64,000 nt of DNA from Kappaphycus alvarezii. Lineage: Eukaryota > Rhodophyta > Florideophyceae > Gigartinales > Solieriaceae. A program made the translations under genes and the position numbers. Below, one piece after another: positions 54,176-64,000 of this stretch (the first letter of the stretch is position 1; every line of letters begins with the position of its first letter). Below the pieces are notes generated by a model, which worked only from the letters and a program-made list of their open reading frames with translations, was not told where the DNA came from and searched no databases. The stretch is from assembly GCA_002205965.3 (NCBI GenBank), contig NADL03000681.1, forward strand, positions 682,001 to 746,000, given 5' to 3'.

Positions 54176-55254
54176 TTAGAACTGATTTTGACATGAGATC
54201 AAACTTAAGTGCTCCTCGATCGTGGCAATGGCTGCGCCTAAATCAGCGAAATGATTTTCAATACTATTTTGATAATAATCGAGGGCATCATCGCGGAATA
54301 GTACATGGATGAATTGCTCTTTCTTTTTATTGCGACAGAAGAAAGTATTGAGCGGCGTATTGGTACTCAGTGACGAAAAAATACAACCTTTTCGTGCCGG
54401 AGCATTTCCTAGCGGCCCCTTTGACACGCTGGGACAGATTGGTGGCCAATTTTTGAGTATATCCTGGTTTTTTCATTGTACGGGAGGGTGATGGAGAAAG
54501 AAGGGTTAAAAAACAGATTCGGTTGGCAATATTGACTTGATATGTTTTATACATGCATCAAGTTCTGGGCCATGGAAATTAGCGGAGGCGATATTCTCAA
54601 ATATTTCATGGAATTTTCTAGCAACGGTAACATTACGACTTTGAAGGAATTATTCAATCTTTTTTAAATAAGTGTATTTGAGATTATTTTTCGTTTGAAC
54701 AGGAATGCCGATTTCAAATCTTTGTGGAGAAGTCACACATCTCAGTTCCCATGAGAATCTCTTCATACGCGCAGCCAAGTATTTTGTCCACGAAATTGCG
54801 CATTTCTTCGTTTGAGAAGGCTACTCTTGAGAAAAAACAAATTTTGTTGAATCTTTGCTTGACTTGGTACGAGAATGTGAAAGGTTGGCGGCAGGATTAC
54901 ATGGGGAATAGGGACATCTGGATGAATAGGTTAACGAAAGGGTAGTGCAGAACAGAGATTACTATATGGACAGGGTCATTCTGTCCGTAAGATGGGTTTG
55001 TAAGGAATTAATTTGTGAAAGAGGTGGAGAAGTGTTCGGTGATGAGTGAATTTTCGATTGCTCTGGGATGAAACTTGAATTTGCGGTATTTTATTTGTTC
55101 GCGTAGCCCCAGAAGGTTCATTACCAGATGCACGGCCATTCAGAGCGACGGTTGGAAAAGGTAGGAGGTTCTCCGATGCAACCATGTTGGACGGCCCAGC
55201 GACATGTGGATTTATGGAAGGGATACTTCGCTGAGGTACCTGTAAATTATCCAT
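54176..55254 (-). pseudogene. Copia 4 Gag-like region
   Basis: An ATG at 55254 opens a Ser/Pro/Asn-rich frame (MDNLQVPQRSIPSINPHV). Later pieces read AFSNEEMRNFVDKILGCAYE, FEIGIPVQTKNNLKYTYLKK, LDACIKHIKSILPTES and FRDDALDYYQNSIENHFADL. They lie in several frames. Position before the protease and the DALDYY block suggest Gag, but no zinc knuckle was seen. The ATG region overlaps, antisense, the candidate gene at 55128-55964. Confidence 0.45.
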
Positions 55255-55964
55255 CCTTCCATCAGTCTAATAGGATGACCATGAAGATGCGTCGGCACTG
55301 GTATACGAGAAGCCGTGCATTTTGTGTTGACCATACGGCTACCTCCTATATTGCCCCTTTCTTTTTTAGCGTCATTGAAGAAATGAAAGGTACGTTTTGG
55401 GAAGTACAGTACGGTAGAAGGGCCTTACAGTAAGTGCGTAGTGTGTAAATTTGACTTGTCCACAAATTAATAAATATTCTGTACTGTATTCCCCAAGTAC
55501 TGTGTGTGCACTGATAGCGGTGACTTTAGGTGTACAGTGCGAGGTTTAAGCCGTACAGAGCTATGCAAGTTGTACAGCGAAAAATAATTAGTACAGAGAA
55601 AACCCTGATGTTTTGAAAATTTTTGAATCTTTTTGGTTTTTACTTGTTTTTGAGTTTTTTGGACTTTTTTGACCCTTTGACTCTTTGATTTGAGTTTTTT
55701 TCTCTTTTTTGGTTTTCTTAATGTAAAATAATGGAAAAAATTAACTAACGACTTTTTGCAGGTATCGAAGTCGGCGGCGATGAGGTTTACTATTTCCGTG
55801 GTTTCTCATGTCGTTTTGACTTGAACCCCAGCAATCGCACTGTGTACACTGCAATCCTTTACGTTCGGAAAGTCTCTGTAATGTTCGCTTGTGGGGGTCA
55901 GTGGCGAGGGAGTGCGACCGACGACTTCTGCCTTGGTTTTGACCAGGGAGGAACCTTTAAGTGA
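55128..55964 (+). CDS. Two-exon gene candidate of unknown function
   Basis: Exon 1 (55128 or 55275 to 55389) joins exon 2 (55762-55964) in phase 1 at AAAG|GTACGT ... CTAACGACTTTTTGCAG|GTATCG. The intron is 372 nt, T-rich, with ACTAACG 11 nt before the acceptor. The spliced product is about 154 residues from 55128, or about 105 from the ATG at 55275. It includes MRRHWYTRSRAFCVDHTATS, IAPFFFSVIEEMKGIEVGG, DEVYYFRGFSCRFDLNPSN and RTVYTAILYVRKVSVMF. Exons are clearly richer in G and C than the intron. A GTGAGT at the final codons could be a further donor, so the gene may extend. No domain is recognised. The first part overlaps the antisense Copia 4 Gag frame. Confidence 0.5.
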
Positions 55965-57439
55965 GTTCCCAGAGGCATCCAGGTATTCCGATGAGGATTA
56001 TTTATTCTATGGAGGGGCGCAGTAGACTGCAGTTTCTTCTGTGATCAGGTTGGGGTTATTCAAAGCCCGTTTTCTTACTACTATCCATGATTGGTTAGCT
56101 TTAGGTAGCTTTAGAGTCGGCCGTTACATCGTTTTTAGACACAGAACTACTGGTCTTCTGTCTAGCAGAGATTACGACACGAAACTATTTCCAGTAAAGT
56201 CCTATGTATCTTGAGTCGGGCGGCAAAAACGACAGTGGCAGTGAAACATGCAGCGAGGAAGGACTCGTAAAGATAGATGGCGATGAAGACGGAGCGGTAG
56301 GGTAGAAGAAGAGGGAGTTTGGGTAAAGGATATGGGCCTATTGCCCTTAAATTCGCGGATTTGGGGATAACAGAGCCCGTTTGGTTTGACTTGACCTGAT
56401 GGATTGAGCTTCGTGAAACTGATAGCTGGTTGAGGCACTACTTGGCCGAAACCTGGTATTTAGTTTACTTTAGGTAAACTAGTAAAGGAAAAACTACATT
56501 GACTAAATGTAGCAGGGAGAGGTCTGTAGGAGACCGTAGGCCGGTGAAGCAGTGTAGATTATAACATTTCTCTACCCAAACAAGTATGGAAACAAGGGAT
56601 ACTGCGATAGAAAGTAGAATGCGCCCCAACAGGATGAACCTAATACAGGAAGCGCACCTATAAGGGGAGCCTAAAAGGGTAATTTCATCATTACTCAATT
56701 TGACTATGTATAGTGTGGGTGGCTATGTCAACCACACACAGTTCTTAACAATTAACTTACCGACTGTACCTGAGTTGAGTCTAATCGATTAGGTTACCCA
56801 GGATATGACTAACAGTACTATCACATTGATCAGTGCAAGGTTCCATAGCTCAAATTCTTTACATAACTGAAGTATTGCTGGTAAATAATGACAAAAGGAG
56901 CCCACACAGTTTGGATCTAGGAGTTTTTAGCAAAATGAAATATCTACTTACACTCTGTACTGCAGTTTCTATATGATTACCAGCAAAATTTAAGAGATTG
57001 GGCTTTGAAATACTTCAAAACATGTTCTTTACAAACAATGTTCAGTGGCATAGTCAATTCATAAGAGCACCCAATGGAATCAATACTGATGAGGCGCAGG
57101 ACTATAATCCGCGATTCGAGTCTCTTTGAAAGAGCCCCTTTACCGTTGTTGATGATGGCTTCACCAATTCAAAGGAAAAGGTTACCACTATGTAGCTTCT
57201 GCACCTAGATGCTACCGTTGCTAGGTGTCCGTTTGATCATTGATACTGCGCAAACGGTCGGAACTGAGCATCCGTGAAAATTTTTGGGTTTGTTTCACGC
57301 AAACTACAGGCGACCTAAAGTCAGTACTTGACGATCTACACTACATAAGAAAATAATGAGATGCGAAATGTAGGTATCCACATGGAAGATTGATATTAGA
57401 AAGCAACAGTGAAAGAATTGTCTCTTGATTCTGCATACA
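55965..57439. other. Unassigned region
   Basis: No supported gene. It contains possible further exons of the gene before it but no convincing splice chain. ACTAAC followed by TTGATCAG near 56805-56837 resembles an intron end. Confidence 0.35.
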
Positions 57440-57700
57440 TCACCATCGGCTCTCAGCGGTCTCAGCTCCGACCGACCAGTGTACGTACAGTTTCAAGGCG
57501 ACGGCTAACCCTCAAGGACAGCTGTACTATATACTTCAGACACTAGGGTCATCACTAGGTACAGTAGCCTACATTATAGTACGCACCATACAGTAGTCAC
57601 AATATATGATGGTCCCTTCAGCCGGACTTAGCTTGCCCCTCCTGAGCCATAGTCCTCCTGATAGCGTCGTAAAGCAGTCCCTCACACCCTCCTGGCGCTA
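57440..57700 (-). repeat. LTR-like repeat matching 26866-27060
   Basis: Shared blocks are CTCAGCGGTCTCA, AACCCTCAAGGACAGCTGT, ACTAGGGT, AGTAGTCAC and ATGGTCCCTTCAGCCGGAC. Divergence is clear. It may be the 3' LTR of Copia 2, now separated from it by a non-LTR insertion, or a solo LTR. Confidence 0.55.
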
Positions 57701-57944
57701 TCAAGCATAGGTCAAAGTAAAAAGCAGTAGCATGATATTGCAACACTTTTAGACAAGAATCGAACCCGCATCACCAGCAAGAAATTTGTCAGCAGTTGAA
57801 AATTATGAATGGTAATAGCTACCCACTGAGAAAATTGCACATATTCAGTATTGAAATTCACAAAACAAGCCAAAGTGGTGCCACGTGAAGAATAAAGGTT
57901 GTATTTCAGTAATTTGTTTAACTTTACGGCATCATTATTGTAAC

Positions 57945-58310
57945 GTAGAGAAACTTTATGTCATCAGTAAACCGGGTGGCTGCTGCAGGATCCGATTAAA
58001 TTGATAGCTAAGAGCTAACCGGGTGGTCGACGTCGGCCACGTGCAGCGAAATGCGCGAAAAAATAGATTGTGCACTCGCAGACCAGGTTGCGCTACTAAT
58101 GCGCCTTAGAAATCCGTGTACAGGTAACTCCTGTTGACGTGTTGAATTTTTCCGCAATTCGGAGCAAAAGTACATCTATGAAACAAATGGTCGCAGGGGA
58201 AGAGGAACCTAGGGAATCAAAGTCAACAGTTCATAATGTCTGGTATAAACATTTTAATTCCTTTCCCGTTTCATCACAGTGGCTGACCGCATTTGCGAAT
58301 TGAGGGCCCA
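57945..58310 (-). mobile_element. Non-LTR fragment of the Y type
   Basis: In reverse it shows the Y tail (ACTTTATGTCATCAGTA, GCAGGATCCGA), the C-terminal codons around GGTGGTCGACGTCGGCCACG, the segment matching 13640-13710, and FDSLGSSSP upstream. Stops are frequent. It lies between the LTR-like repeat and Copia 2. Confidence 0.75.
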
Positions 58311-58559
58311 CAAACCACTCTCTCTCGGGGGATTGTTGAGGAAGATGTATTGCCCGGGAAAGTCTAACTCCCCGTCACTCGAAGAGTGATGCCTTCAAAA
58401 ACGGATTAGTTAGCCGATAAATGTAAGAAATTTTCTTGTGCACTAATTTTTTGTCTCCTTCAGAACCTTTTCGCTGAGATATAGAGCGATTAGACTTATA
58501 GTAGATGCACCTTTTTTTCTTTCTCTAATTCAATAAGCAGCGAACATGTGTAGCAATCG
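58311..58559. other. Short spacer between Y fragment and Copia 2
   Basis: Nothing recognised; it may include the end of Copia 2. Confidence 0.35.
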
Positions 58560-59960
58560 TTTCTCTATCCACATGCTTGGTTAAAATATCAGATTACAGT
58601 TTTTGATGTGATCTATTACATGGTGGTAATTAGCCTCAATGTGTTTGATTTTGGCGGACACTTGGTCACTGATAGAAACTTACATCCCCGCTGTGTCTTC
58701 TGTGCGGAAAACAACTAAAGGAGTTTGTATTTCTTTGTGATAAGGAGTGCAAATTTTTATTTCAAAGTAGAGTCTCCACATCAACATTATTTATTTGACA
58801 CTAGAGGACAGGTCTATGTATTCCGCTTCAGCTGAAGAGAGGGCAACTATTGTCTGGTTTTGGCTCTTCTATGAAACAATAATTCTATTCATGGTCACGT
58901 TGAATCCCATTGTTGATTTTCAGGAACTTCTATTTCCGGCCCAATCGGATTCAACGTAGACTTACATCGGAAAACTGTTTTGGTTGCCTTGCGGGCTCGT
59001 GGCGAAGAAATTTATACCTAGCTTAGGACTGTCTGAAAATTATCTGAGTACGCACATAAGTAGATCAGCTTGGCGATAGGATGGATTGCGAACTTTGCGA
59101 GCTAAGGCATTAACAGAGAAAGATATGCCAGGTCGTGTGAACAGTGATGGTTGCAGAAGCTCTCCAATCGCAGCTCGATACTTTACATGATCGCCTTTGT
59201 TGATATATCTCTGGCTCTCTTGCCTCGGGTAAGTCTGCATTGAGAGGTGACCAGGCATCATTGGACTGGATTAAACCATGTTTGTAAAGCAACTCTTCAA
59301 CGTAGCTTCGTTGCGAAATACTTACGCCAGTACTGCCTTGATCTATGTCTCATCCTAGAAACGACTTCAACTTTCCAAATAACTTGATGCCTAATGCTTC
59401 TGTTAGCTGTTTCTTTGAGTATGAAAGCAGCTGCTCTGAATTGGTTGCGAAGGCCATATCGTTAACAATGATGACCAAGATAAAAAACTCGAGTCTAACC
59501 CTTTTGAGAAATAAGTTGAATTTTTGAAGCCCGAACTGAGTACGTTAAAAAAATAATGATCCTCAGACCTTGAATCCCTGATGAAGTCCGCATATGGACT
59601 TTTTGCATACTCGGCGAGGAAATTTCTGCTTACTGCTGGAGTCAGTCGGCTGTTTCATGAAGACTTCCTTATCCATCTGTCTATATAGGTACGCGCCACT
59701 TAAATTCGCCCATTCGATTATGAGAGCTGATTGCGCGCTAGGCGCAAGGAGGAATCTGGTGGGCTCCTTGGATTCCACTGGGGCATGCAGAGTGTCGCTT
59801 TTTATAATAAACACCAAAAGCGTGCATATCTCCTCTTGCAACATAATGAGCCAGATATAGTAGTTTCCCATCTACGTCTGCCTGCTTGATACGGAAGACA
59901 TTAGTGTAAGGAATAAAATTCATATGAGATTCTCTAGGAACACAGGTCCATGTATTTCTG
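58560..59960 (-). pseudogene. Copia 2 reverse transcriptase and RNase H remnant
   Basis: RT begins NFIPYTNVFRIKQADVDGKL, then YVARGDMHAFG, YLYRQMDKEVFMKQPTD and KKSICGLHQGFKV. The catalytic region is VIIVNDMAFATNSEQLLSYS near 59440, with Asn in place of the first Asp, so it is inactive. Then come YRAAIGELLQ and RPGISFSVNALA. RNase H ends with QTIVALSSAEAEYI near 58830 and KIKHIEANYHHVIDHIKN near 58630. Confidence 0.82.
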
Positions 59961-59999
59961 TTCGTGAGGGCCTGAAATTAGGGATAAATTGCCTCTTTC

Positions 60000-61800
60000 T
60001 ATGACAGATTACGTAATGCCTCTGCAAAGGAACTTGGTACTCGATGATAAAGGCGAGTCTTTTTGGATACAAATTTGTAGCAGCCCATTGAAAGTGGGAT
60101 TCTATGGGCTGAGAAGGCTTGAGTCAACAGTTCTTCCAGGTTGTGGGTATAAAAAGCAGTAGAATCATCAAGTTGGTGTTGCCGTGATATTACATCTATC
60201 AGCACCGAGGTTCTAGGAAGCAGATTGTCAGAGCAAAGACGAAATTTTTGTGTTATAGTGATATTGAAATTCTTTTTTGGGAGGATTAAGCTCTTTCTTT
60301 GAGATAGATAGATGCGGTAAAGTGTTTGATCACTCCACAATCCAACAAAGGCAGTATGGGCAACACGGGCAGAGAACTTCCTTGAGCCTTAATTAGCAGC
60401 CTGATATATATACGAAACCTCTTGCTGTTCAAAGTAGGGTATGTTATTGAAACTAATCTTCGTGCGGGCATCCCACAAAATGAGAGGAATGTTACCGTCC
60501 ATTCTTTTGGATGGTAACCGGTTTCTCAACCAGGTGCCGTGACTCATTGCCTTAGCCCATAGTTCAATTCCAAGTTTTACAGCAAGCAACAGGATCCGAG
60601 ACCGAAACCCTATATCCTTCATAAATCTTTCTGCAACTACGTTGCTCTATTCATCATGTTTCGGGCTTCTTGATTCCAACCTTATTCCGTTCAAAAGTGC
60701 AAAGTAACGCAAAACACCGGGCATATTCTCTCTAGCGCCATCAAAGAGGATGTTAAAGGCTCTGAATTCGGTATTTTCTCACTTGCTCTTTGCAGTACTT
60801 ACGAACGTTCAGGATATCTGACTTACTCCTCAAAAATTATACATATATCTTTTATGTCCTTTCGTCTACAAATCCAATCGCATAGCTGCTCTTTCCTAGC
60901 AACAGCTGTGAAATATCCCAAGTCAAATCAATGTGAACTATTTCGAGAGGGTTGACGCTTTTCGCAAGCTTGGAAGAATCGGTAGTCGTTGAGCCGTGTT
61001 GATAGCACAAGGACCACAAATGATTTCATTTAGAAAATTCTTAGGGAGAGAAAAGAAATCTTCGAAAATGCTAGCCAATCTAATTTACTGGCTAGAATTA
61101 GGGTGATCTGTTTTGTTGTGCCACATGAGGACAAGTTCATGCACCGATTTCCTGGTTGAGTTCTTTCCTGAGGAATCTCTTGAAATGCTTTCCATTGAGT
61201 CCCCTGCATAAAATTCATTGGATCCACATCCGAAAGTGTGTCTTAGCTGCAGCCGAAATAAGCCATCATCACTGCTTTAAATGATCTTCAAGATTTTCTT
61301 TGATTCGCGCGCGGATATCAAGCACGTGGGTTTCTCATCCAGAGCTGGTTGGTCCCACGTACATTTGGTCTCAAAGTGCTGGGTGAGAAATCGGACAAAG
61401 AGCATTTTAGCCTGTAAGTGCGGTGCATGATAGGCTTCCATGTGAATTCCATTTGGAAAAGGGAGAAGACACTTCCCTTTCTGATCAGAATGGACAGTTC
61501 TGATGTTGCTTGTACTTCTTGGGTTGCAATAGGTTCGTTGTCCAAAAAAGTCTTTGGGATGAAACAAATTATGGGATTCCCCGAAATCTATTAGAGTATC
61601 TTTATATTTTCTCTCTTTGCACTTCGCCACCGTGGTGACAAACTTCTGTTGTGCAATAAATCCATACGCTTGTCTTGTGTTCCTGTTTCCTGATCTCTCC
61701 GCCTGTTGTGAAGAAGTAGGTTGTGGTGATGAGTGGTCAGGTGGGTGGATAAGTTGAGCTGACAAACTTTTTTTCTATTTGAATTGTTTGCATGACTTTT
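60000..61800 (-). pseudogene. Copia 2 protease and integrase remnant
   Basis: The protease motif reads TLIDFGESHNLF near 61590, an altered DSGxS. The region LPFPNGIHMEAYHAPHLQAK follows. The integrase C-terminal part shows GIELWAKAMSHGTWLRNRLP and RMDGNIPLILWDARTKISFN at 60389-60622. The catalytic core between them is too decayed to delimit. Confidence 0.7.
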
Positions 61801-61849
61801 TTGATTAGAAGAACCCAACTGCTACCTGCGTGACGCTCACTGTATCCTC

Positions 61850-62880
61850 ATGTCAAATTTGGGTGCCTCTGAAATCTACCGCGGAAACTTCCTCGGAACC
61901 TTCCATGAGCAATGCCACGCCCTCAGCTATGCTAATTTCCTCTTCTTACCCCAAAATCTTGTCGGCTCTATGGAAGAAATATCGCGATTTGTGCCCAGAA
62001 CTTCCGCATACGCAGCAAATTTCACTACCATTTCCGCAGTGATTCGTAGTGACACGATAACCTTGCACATTGTGTCCATTAATACTGCTGGTATGTCCTG
62101 AGAATGATGCCTTAGGTACATGAACTTCGTTTCTATCTGTCTTCTCTGCATTGAGGCGAGAGATTTCGGTAGCCATAACAGTCAATAGTTATTCGTAGGA
62201 AAGTTTGTTTGATACAATAGCAATGGAAGAGAAGCGTTCTAGAAAGGTGCGAATTAATTTTGAAGCTTTCATCTCACTCGGTACTGCTTTGTCCAGCGAT
62301 TAATGCTTGCTTAGAATTTCATGAAAGCGATTGAGATGGTCTTCCCAACTTGGTTCTTTATTGAAAGTGAGGCCTTCAATTTCTTGATACAAACTAATGA
62401 CAGATTGCTCTTTTGAGGCTTTGTAAAACCTCCTAAGTGCATCCCAGAAATATTTAGCACTCATTACATTGCCTTCTATCATGGAGCTAGTCGGCGCTAT
62501 CGGTCCTGCCCCTAACGTGAGGATGATCGCGGATTTAGCTCGAATGCTTAACTTGTTCCATCTTGTAATCTGCGATTGGGTTGCATTCTCAGGACTCTCC
62601 TGTAGCATAAGAAGCCCTATATCTTCTCTTTGAATGTATTCTTTCATTCAAGGCCTCCGGTGCATGAAGTCCTTGGTGCCGAAAAGTCGCGGTAACTTTC
62701 CAAATGAATCTATGTCACCACTCATTTTGAAAGGGCTCTTTTGTGTAATCATCATGACGCTGGGTGGCTCTAGGTTTCTTTGAGAGGCAAGGGCAAAGAT
62801 CGACGATAGATAGAAGATGATGGATTGGGGGGTGCAAAGAGAATTTTTTATGCGGGAGTGAAAATTCAAACTCAAGGCGA
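61850..62880 (-). pseudogene. Copia 2 Gag remnant
   Basis: Starting near 62730 the minus strand reads MSGDIDSFGKLPRLFGTKDF. A stop follows, then MKEYIQREDIGLLMLQESPE, NATQSQITRWNKL, AKYFWDALRRFYKAS and KEPSWEDHLNRFHEIL. A zinc knuckle CCVCGSSGHKSRYF near 62000 has Phe in place of the last Cys. The N-terminal LFGTKDF and WEDHLNRFHE blocks match the UBN2 Gag of Copia 1. Confidence 0.8.
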
Positions 62881-62883
62881 TGC

Positions 62884-64000
62884 CACCATATGAAAGGACA
62901 GCCTCGTGCCTCTGTGCACATCTACGGGTACTTTCAGGTTATTTGAGGTGATTTCTGGGCACAACAGTTACAATCGCATACAGAATGATTGCATAAATAA
63001 AGAGGATTATCAATATCTGATGCACTTCAAAAATCAATGAACTATGGTGAAAAACGTTAGAGAAACTGTTTTATTATGTAATTAGAGATTTAAAAGGATA
63101 AACAGTATGCGGAATAGGGTTCTAATTATTTAATATTTCTATTGATTGTCTACAATGCTTAGATCAGGGATATAGTTCAATTTTGGTGGCTGCAACCATA
63201 CGCTAGCGTAATAAACTTGCGTCTATTCGATTGAGACCGAGTCACCCTACGTTCCAACAACTATTGAGCTACACTAATTTTCAAACCATCTTATAGCTCC
63301 CGTGCGATAGGTAACAACACCAGTAACAGAGTTAGAATATCACGGGTGCTTTATTGCCTTTTCTCTATCCTAAATTACATTAACAGAGCTCTTAGCCTCG
63401 CATCTAGGCCACCTTTCAATATTTTGACAGAAGTTGTTACCACCGTAAAATAGATAATGTCTACTTGAATCACTTCAAAACCCAGCAGACGCAAATACCA
63501 TTCCGTTGTCGACACTAAGACGAGAAGCATGTCATCATTATTTCTTGAGCTTTCTCCTAGTAATATATTCGTCTTGAGAACATTATTCTCGAGCTGCAAT
63601 TCAATCTAATCTTCTTCCACTAGTCTAATATTTTCTTAACAGTATGTTTTCGGGACATAGTTTTGAACCAATATGCGAAAGTCTGAATCCAATGCGAAAA
63701 TGGATTTTTTTGTGCATAATAAGGGTTTGTTTTCGCGTTCGACACAATAAGAATATGCTCGCCTATGTAGCTGTTTCTCACAATTTATGTTCAACATATG
63801 CAACCTTTCGTGCGATGTATGCAAGAAATATTGTGTATGTCGAGCATAAAACCAAGCTTTCTCAAACGTTCATATTCGTTCCGTGAATATTCGTGCAATT
63901 TTATGCCAAGGCAGAAAGATCCCGTATTTGGCCTGAACATATTTTCACCCCTGCTTTGTCGCGGCCAGAACTTTGTATATATTTTTATAGATGCATAAAC
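62884..64000. other. Unassigned right end of the window
   Basis: The first 50 bp may be the LTR of Copia 2. Beyond that no gene, repeat or RNA was recognised on either strand. Confidence 0.4.

Larger units (their letters stand above)
51190..55254 (-). mobile_element. Decayed Ty1/Copia-type retrotransposon, Copia 4
   Basis: On the minus strand the domains run Gag-like (55254-54176), protease (53470-52931), integrase (52930-51980) and part of reverse transcriptase (51640-51190). That is the Copia order. Wording differs from Copia 1-3, so it is a fourth family. No LTRs or RNase H were recognised. Confidence 0.75.
58560..62880 (-). mobile_element. Decayed Ty1/Copia-type retrotransposon, Copia 2
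   Basis: On the minus strand it contains UBN2-like Gag with a zinc knuckle, protease, integrase, RT and RNase H, in Copia order. It is related to Copia 1: the Gag wording is similar and the sequence next to the primer site (62870-62930) matches 26780-26830. All domains are interrupted by stops and shifts. Confidence 0.82.

Noticed and set aside
57010-57130. tRNA-like text: GTGGCATAGTC as an A-box and ATTCGAGTC as a B-box
   Set aside because: The acceptor and T stems do not pair, so no cloverleaf can be drawn. At best a degraded tRNA-derived fragment.
57740-57835. Minus-strand GGGTTCGATTC B-box with CTCAGTGGGTAGC upstream, suggesting a tRNA
   Set aside because: The T stem pairs only with several wobble pairs and no anticodon arm or acceptor stem could be built.

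Overview
This window is nuclear DNA of a eukaryote and is built almost entirely of retrotransposons. The evidence is spliced genes with canonical GT..AG introns and an ACTAACG branch site, LTR retrotransposons of both Ty3/Gypsy and Ty1/Copia type, several non-LTR elements, and a dynamin-type gene. Lineage cannot be settled from sequence alone. A repeat-rich alga (for example a red alga) or a fungus would fit, but that is only a guess. There are no bacterial operons, rRNA genes or CRISPR arrays, and I could not support any complete tRNA gene.

Layout. 1-992: nothing recognised. 998-8518: complete Gypsy element A, minus strand, target-site duplication (TSD) GTTAT. 9685-14426: a pile-up of 5'-truncated non-LTR elements (reverse transcriptase + zinc knuckle + restriction-like endonuclease, RLE). 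Three subfamilies, here called X, Y and Z, follow one another in the order X-Y-Z-Y-Z-Y and then a reversed Z. 14427-21944: complete Gypsy element B, plus strand, TSD ATACC, inserted into the reversed Z copy, which resumes at 21945. 22479-26798 and 27550-32390: decayed Copia elements 1 and 3, minus strand. 33120-37570: three further non-LTR fragments on the minus strand (a Y-like piece and families here called W and V). 38489-40512: a full-length dynamin-like gene broken by frameshifts. 40791-46515: Gypsy element C, plus strand, TSD GACGT, with a different U3 and an internal deletion. 46798-48128: solo LTR D (TSD GTTAC) carrying an acidic ORF inside the LTR, followed at 48489-49652 by a truncated LTR with the same ORF. 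50503-50684: a tiny spliced membrane-peptide gene candidate. 51190-55254: Copia 4, minus strand. 55128-55964: a two-exon gene candidate of unknown function. 57440-58310: an LTR-like repeat and a non-LTR fragment. 58560-62880: Copia 2, minus strand. The remainder is AT-rich and unassigned.

How the genes work together. The Gypsy family encodes Gag fused to protease in ORF1. ORF2 holds reverse transcriptase, RNase H and integrase, and after the integrase a C-terminal extension made of an internally duplicated domain of about 125 residues that I do not recognise. ORF1 and ORF2 lie in different frames. They are separated by a TAATG-linked 21-codon mini-ORF and an inverted repeat that could fold as a hairpin. 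LTRs, primer-binding-site candidates, polypurine tracts and TSDs are all visible for A, B and C.

Reading frames of A, B and C are broken at different places, usually by single-base differences and several times in homopolymer runs. Raw-read errors and real decay therefore both need to be considered when judging whether a gene is a pseudogene. ORF starts are uncertain where only a non-ATG start lies upstream, as for Gypsy Pol.
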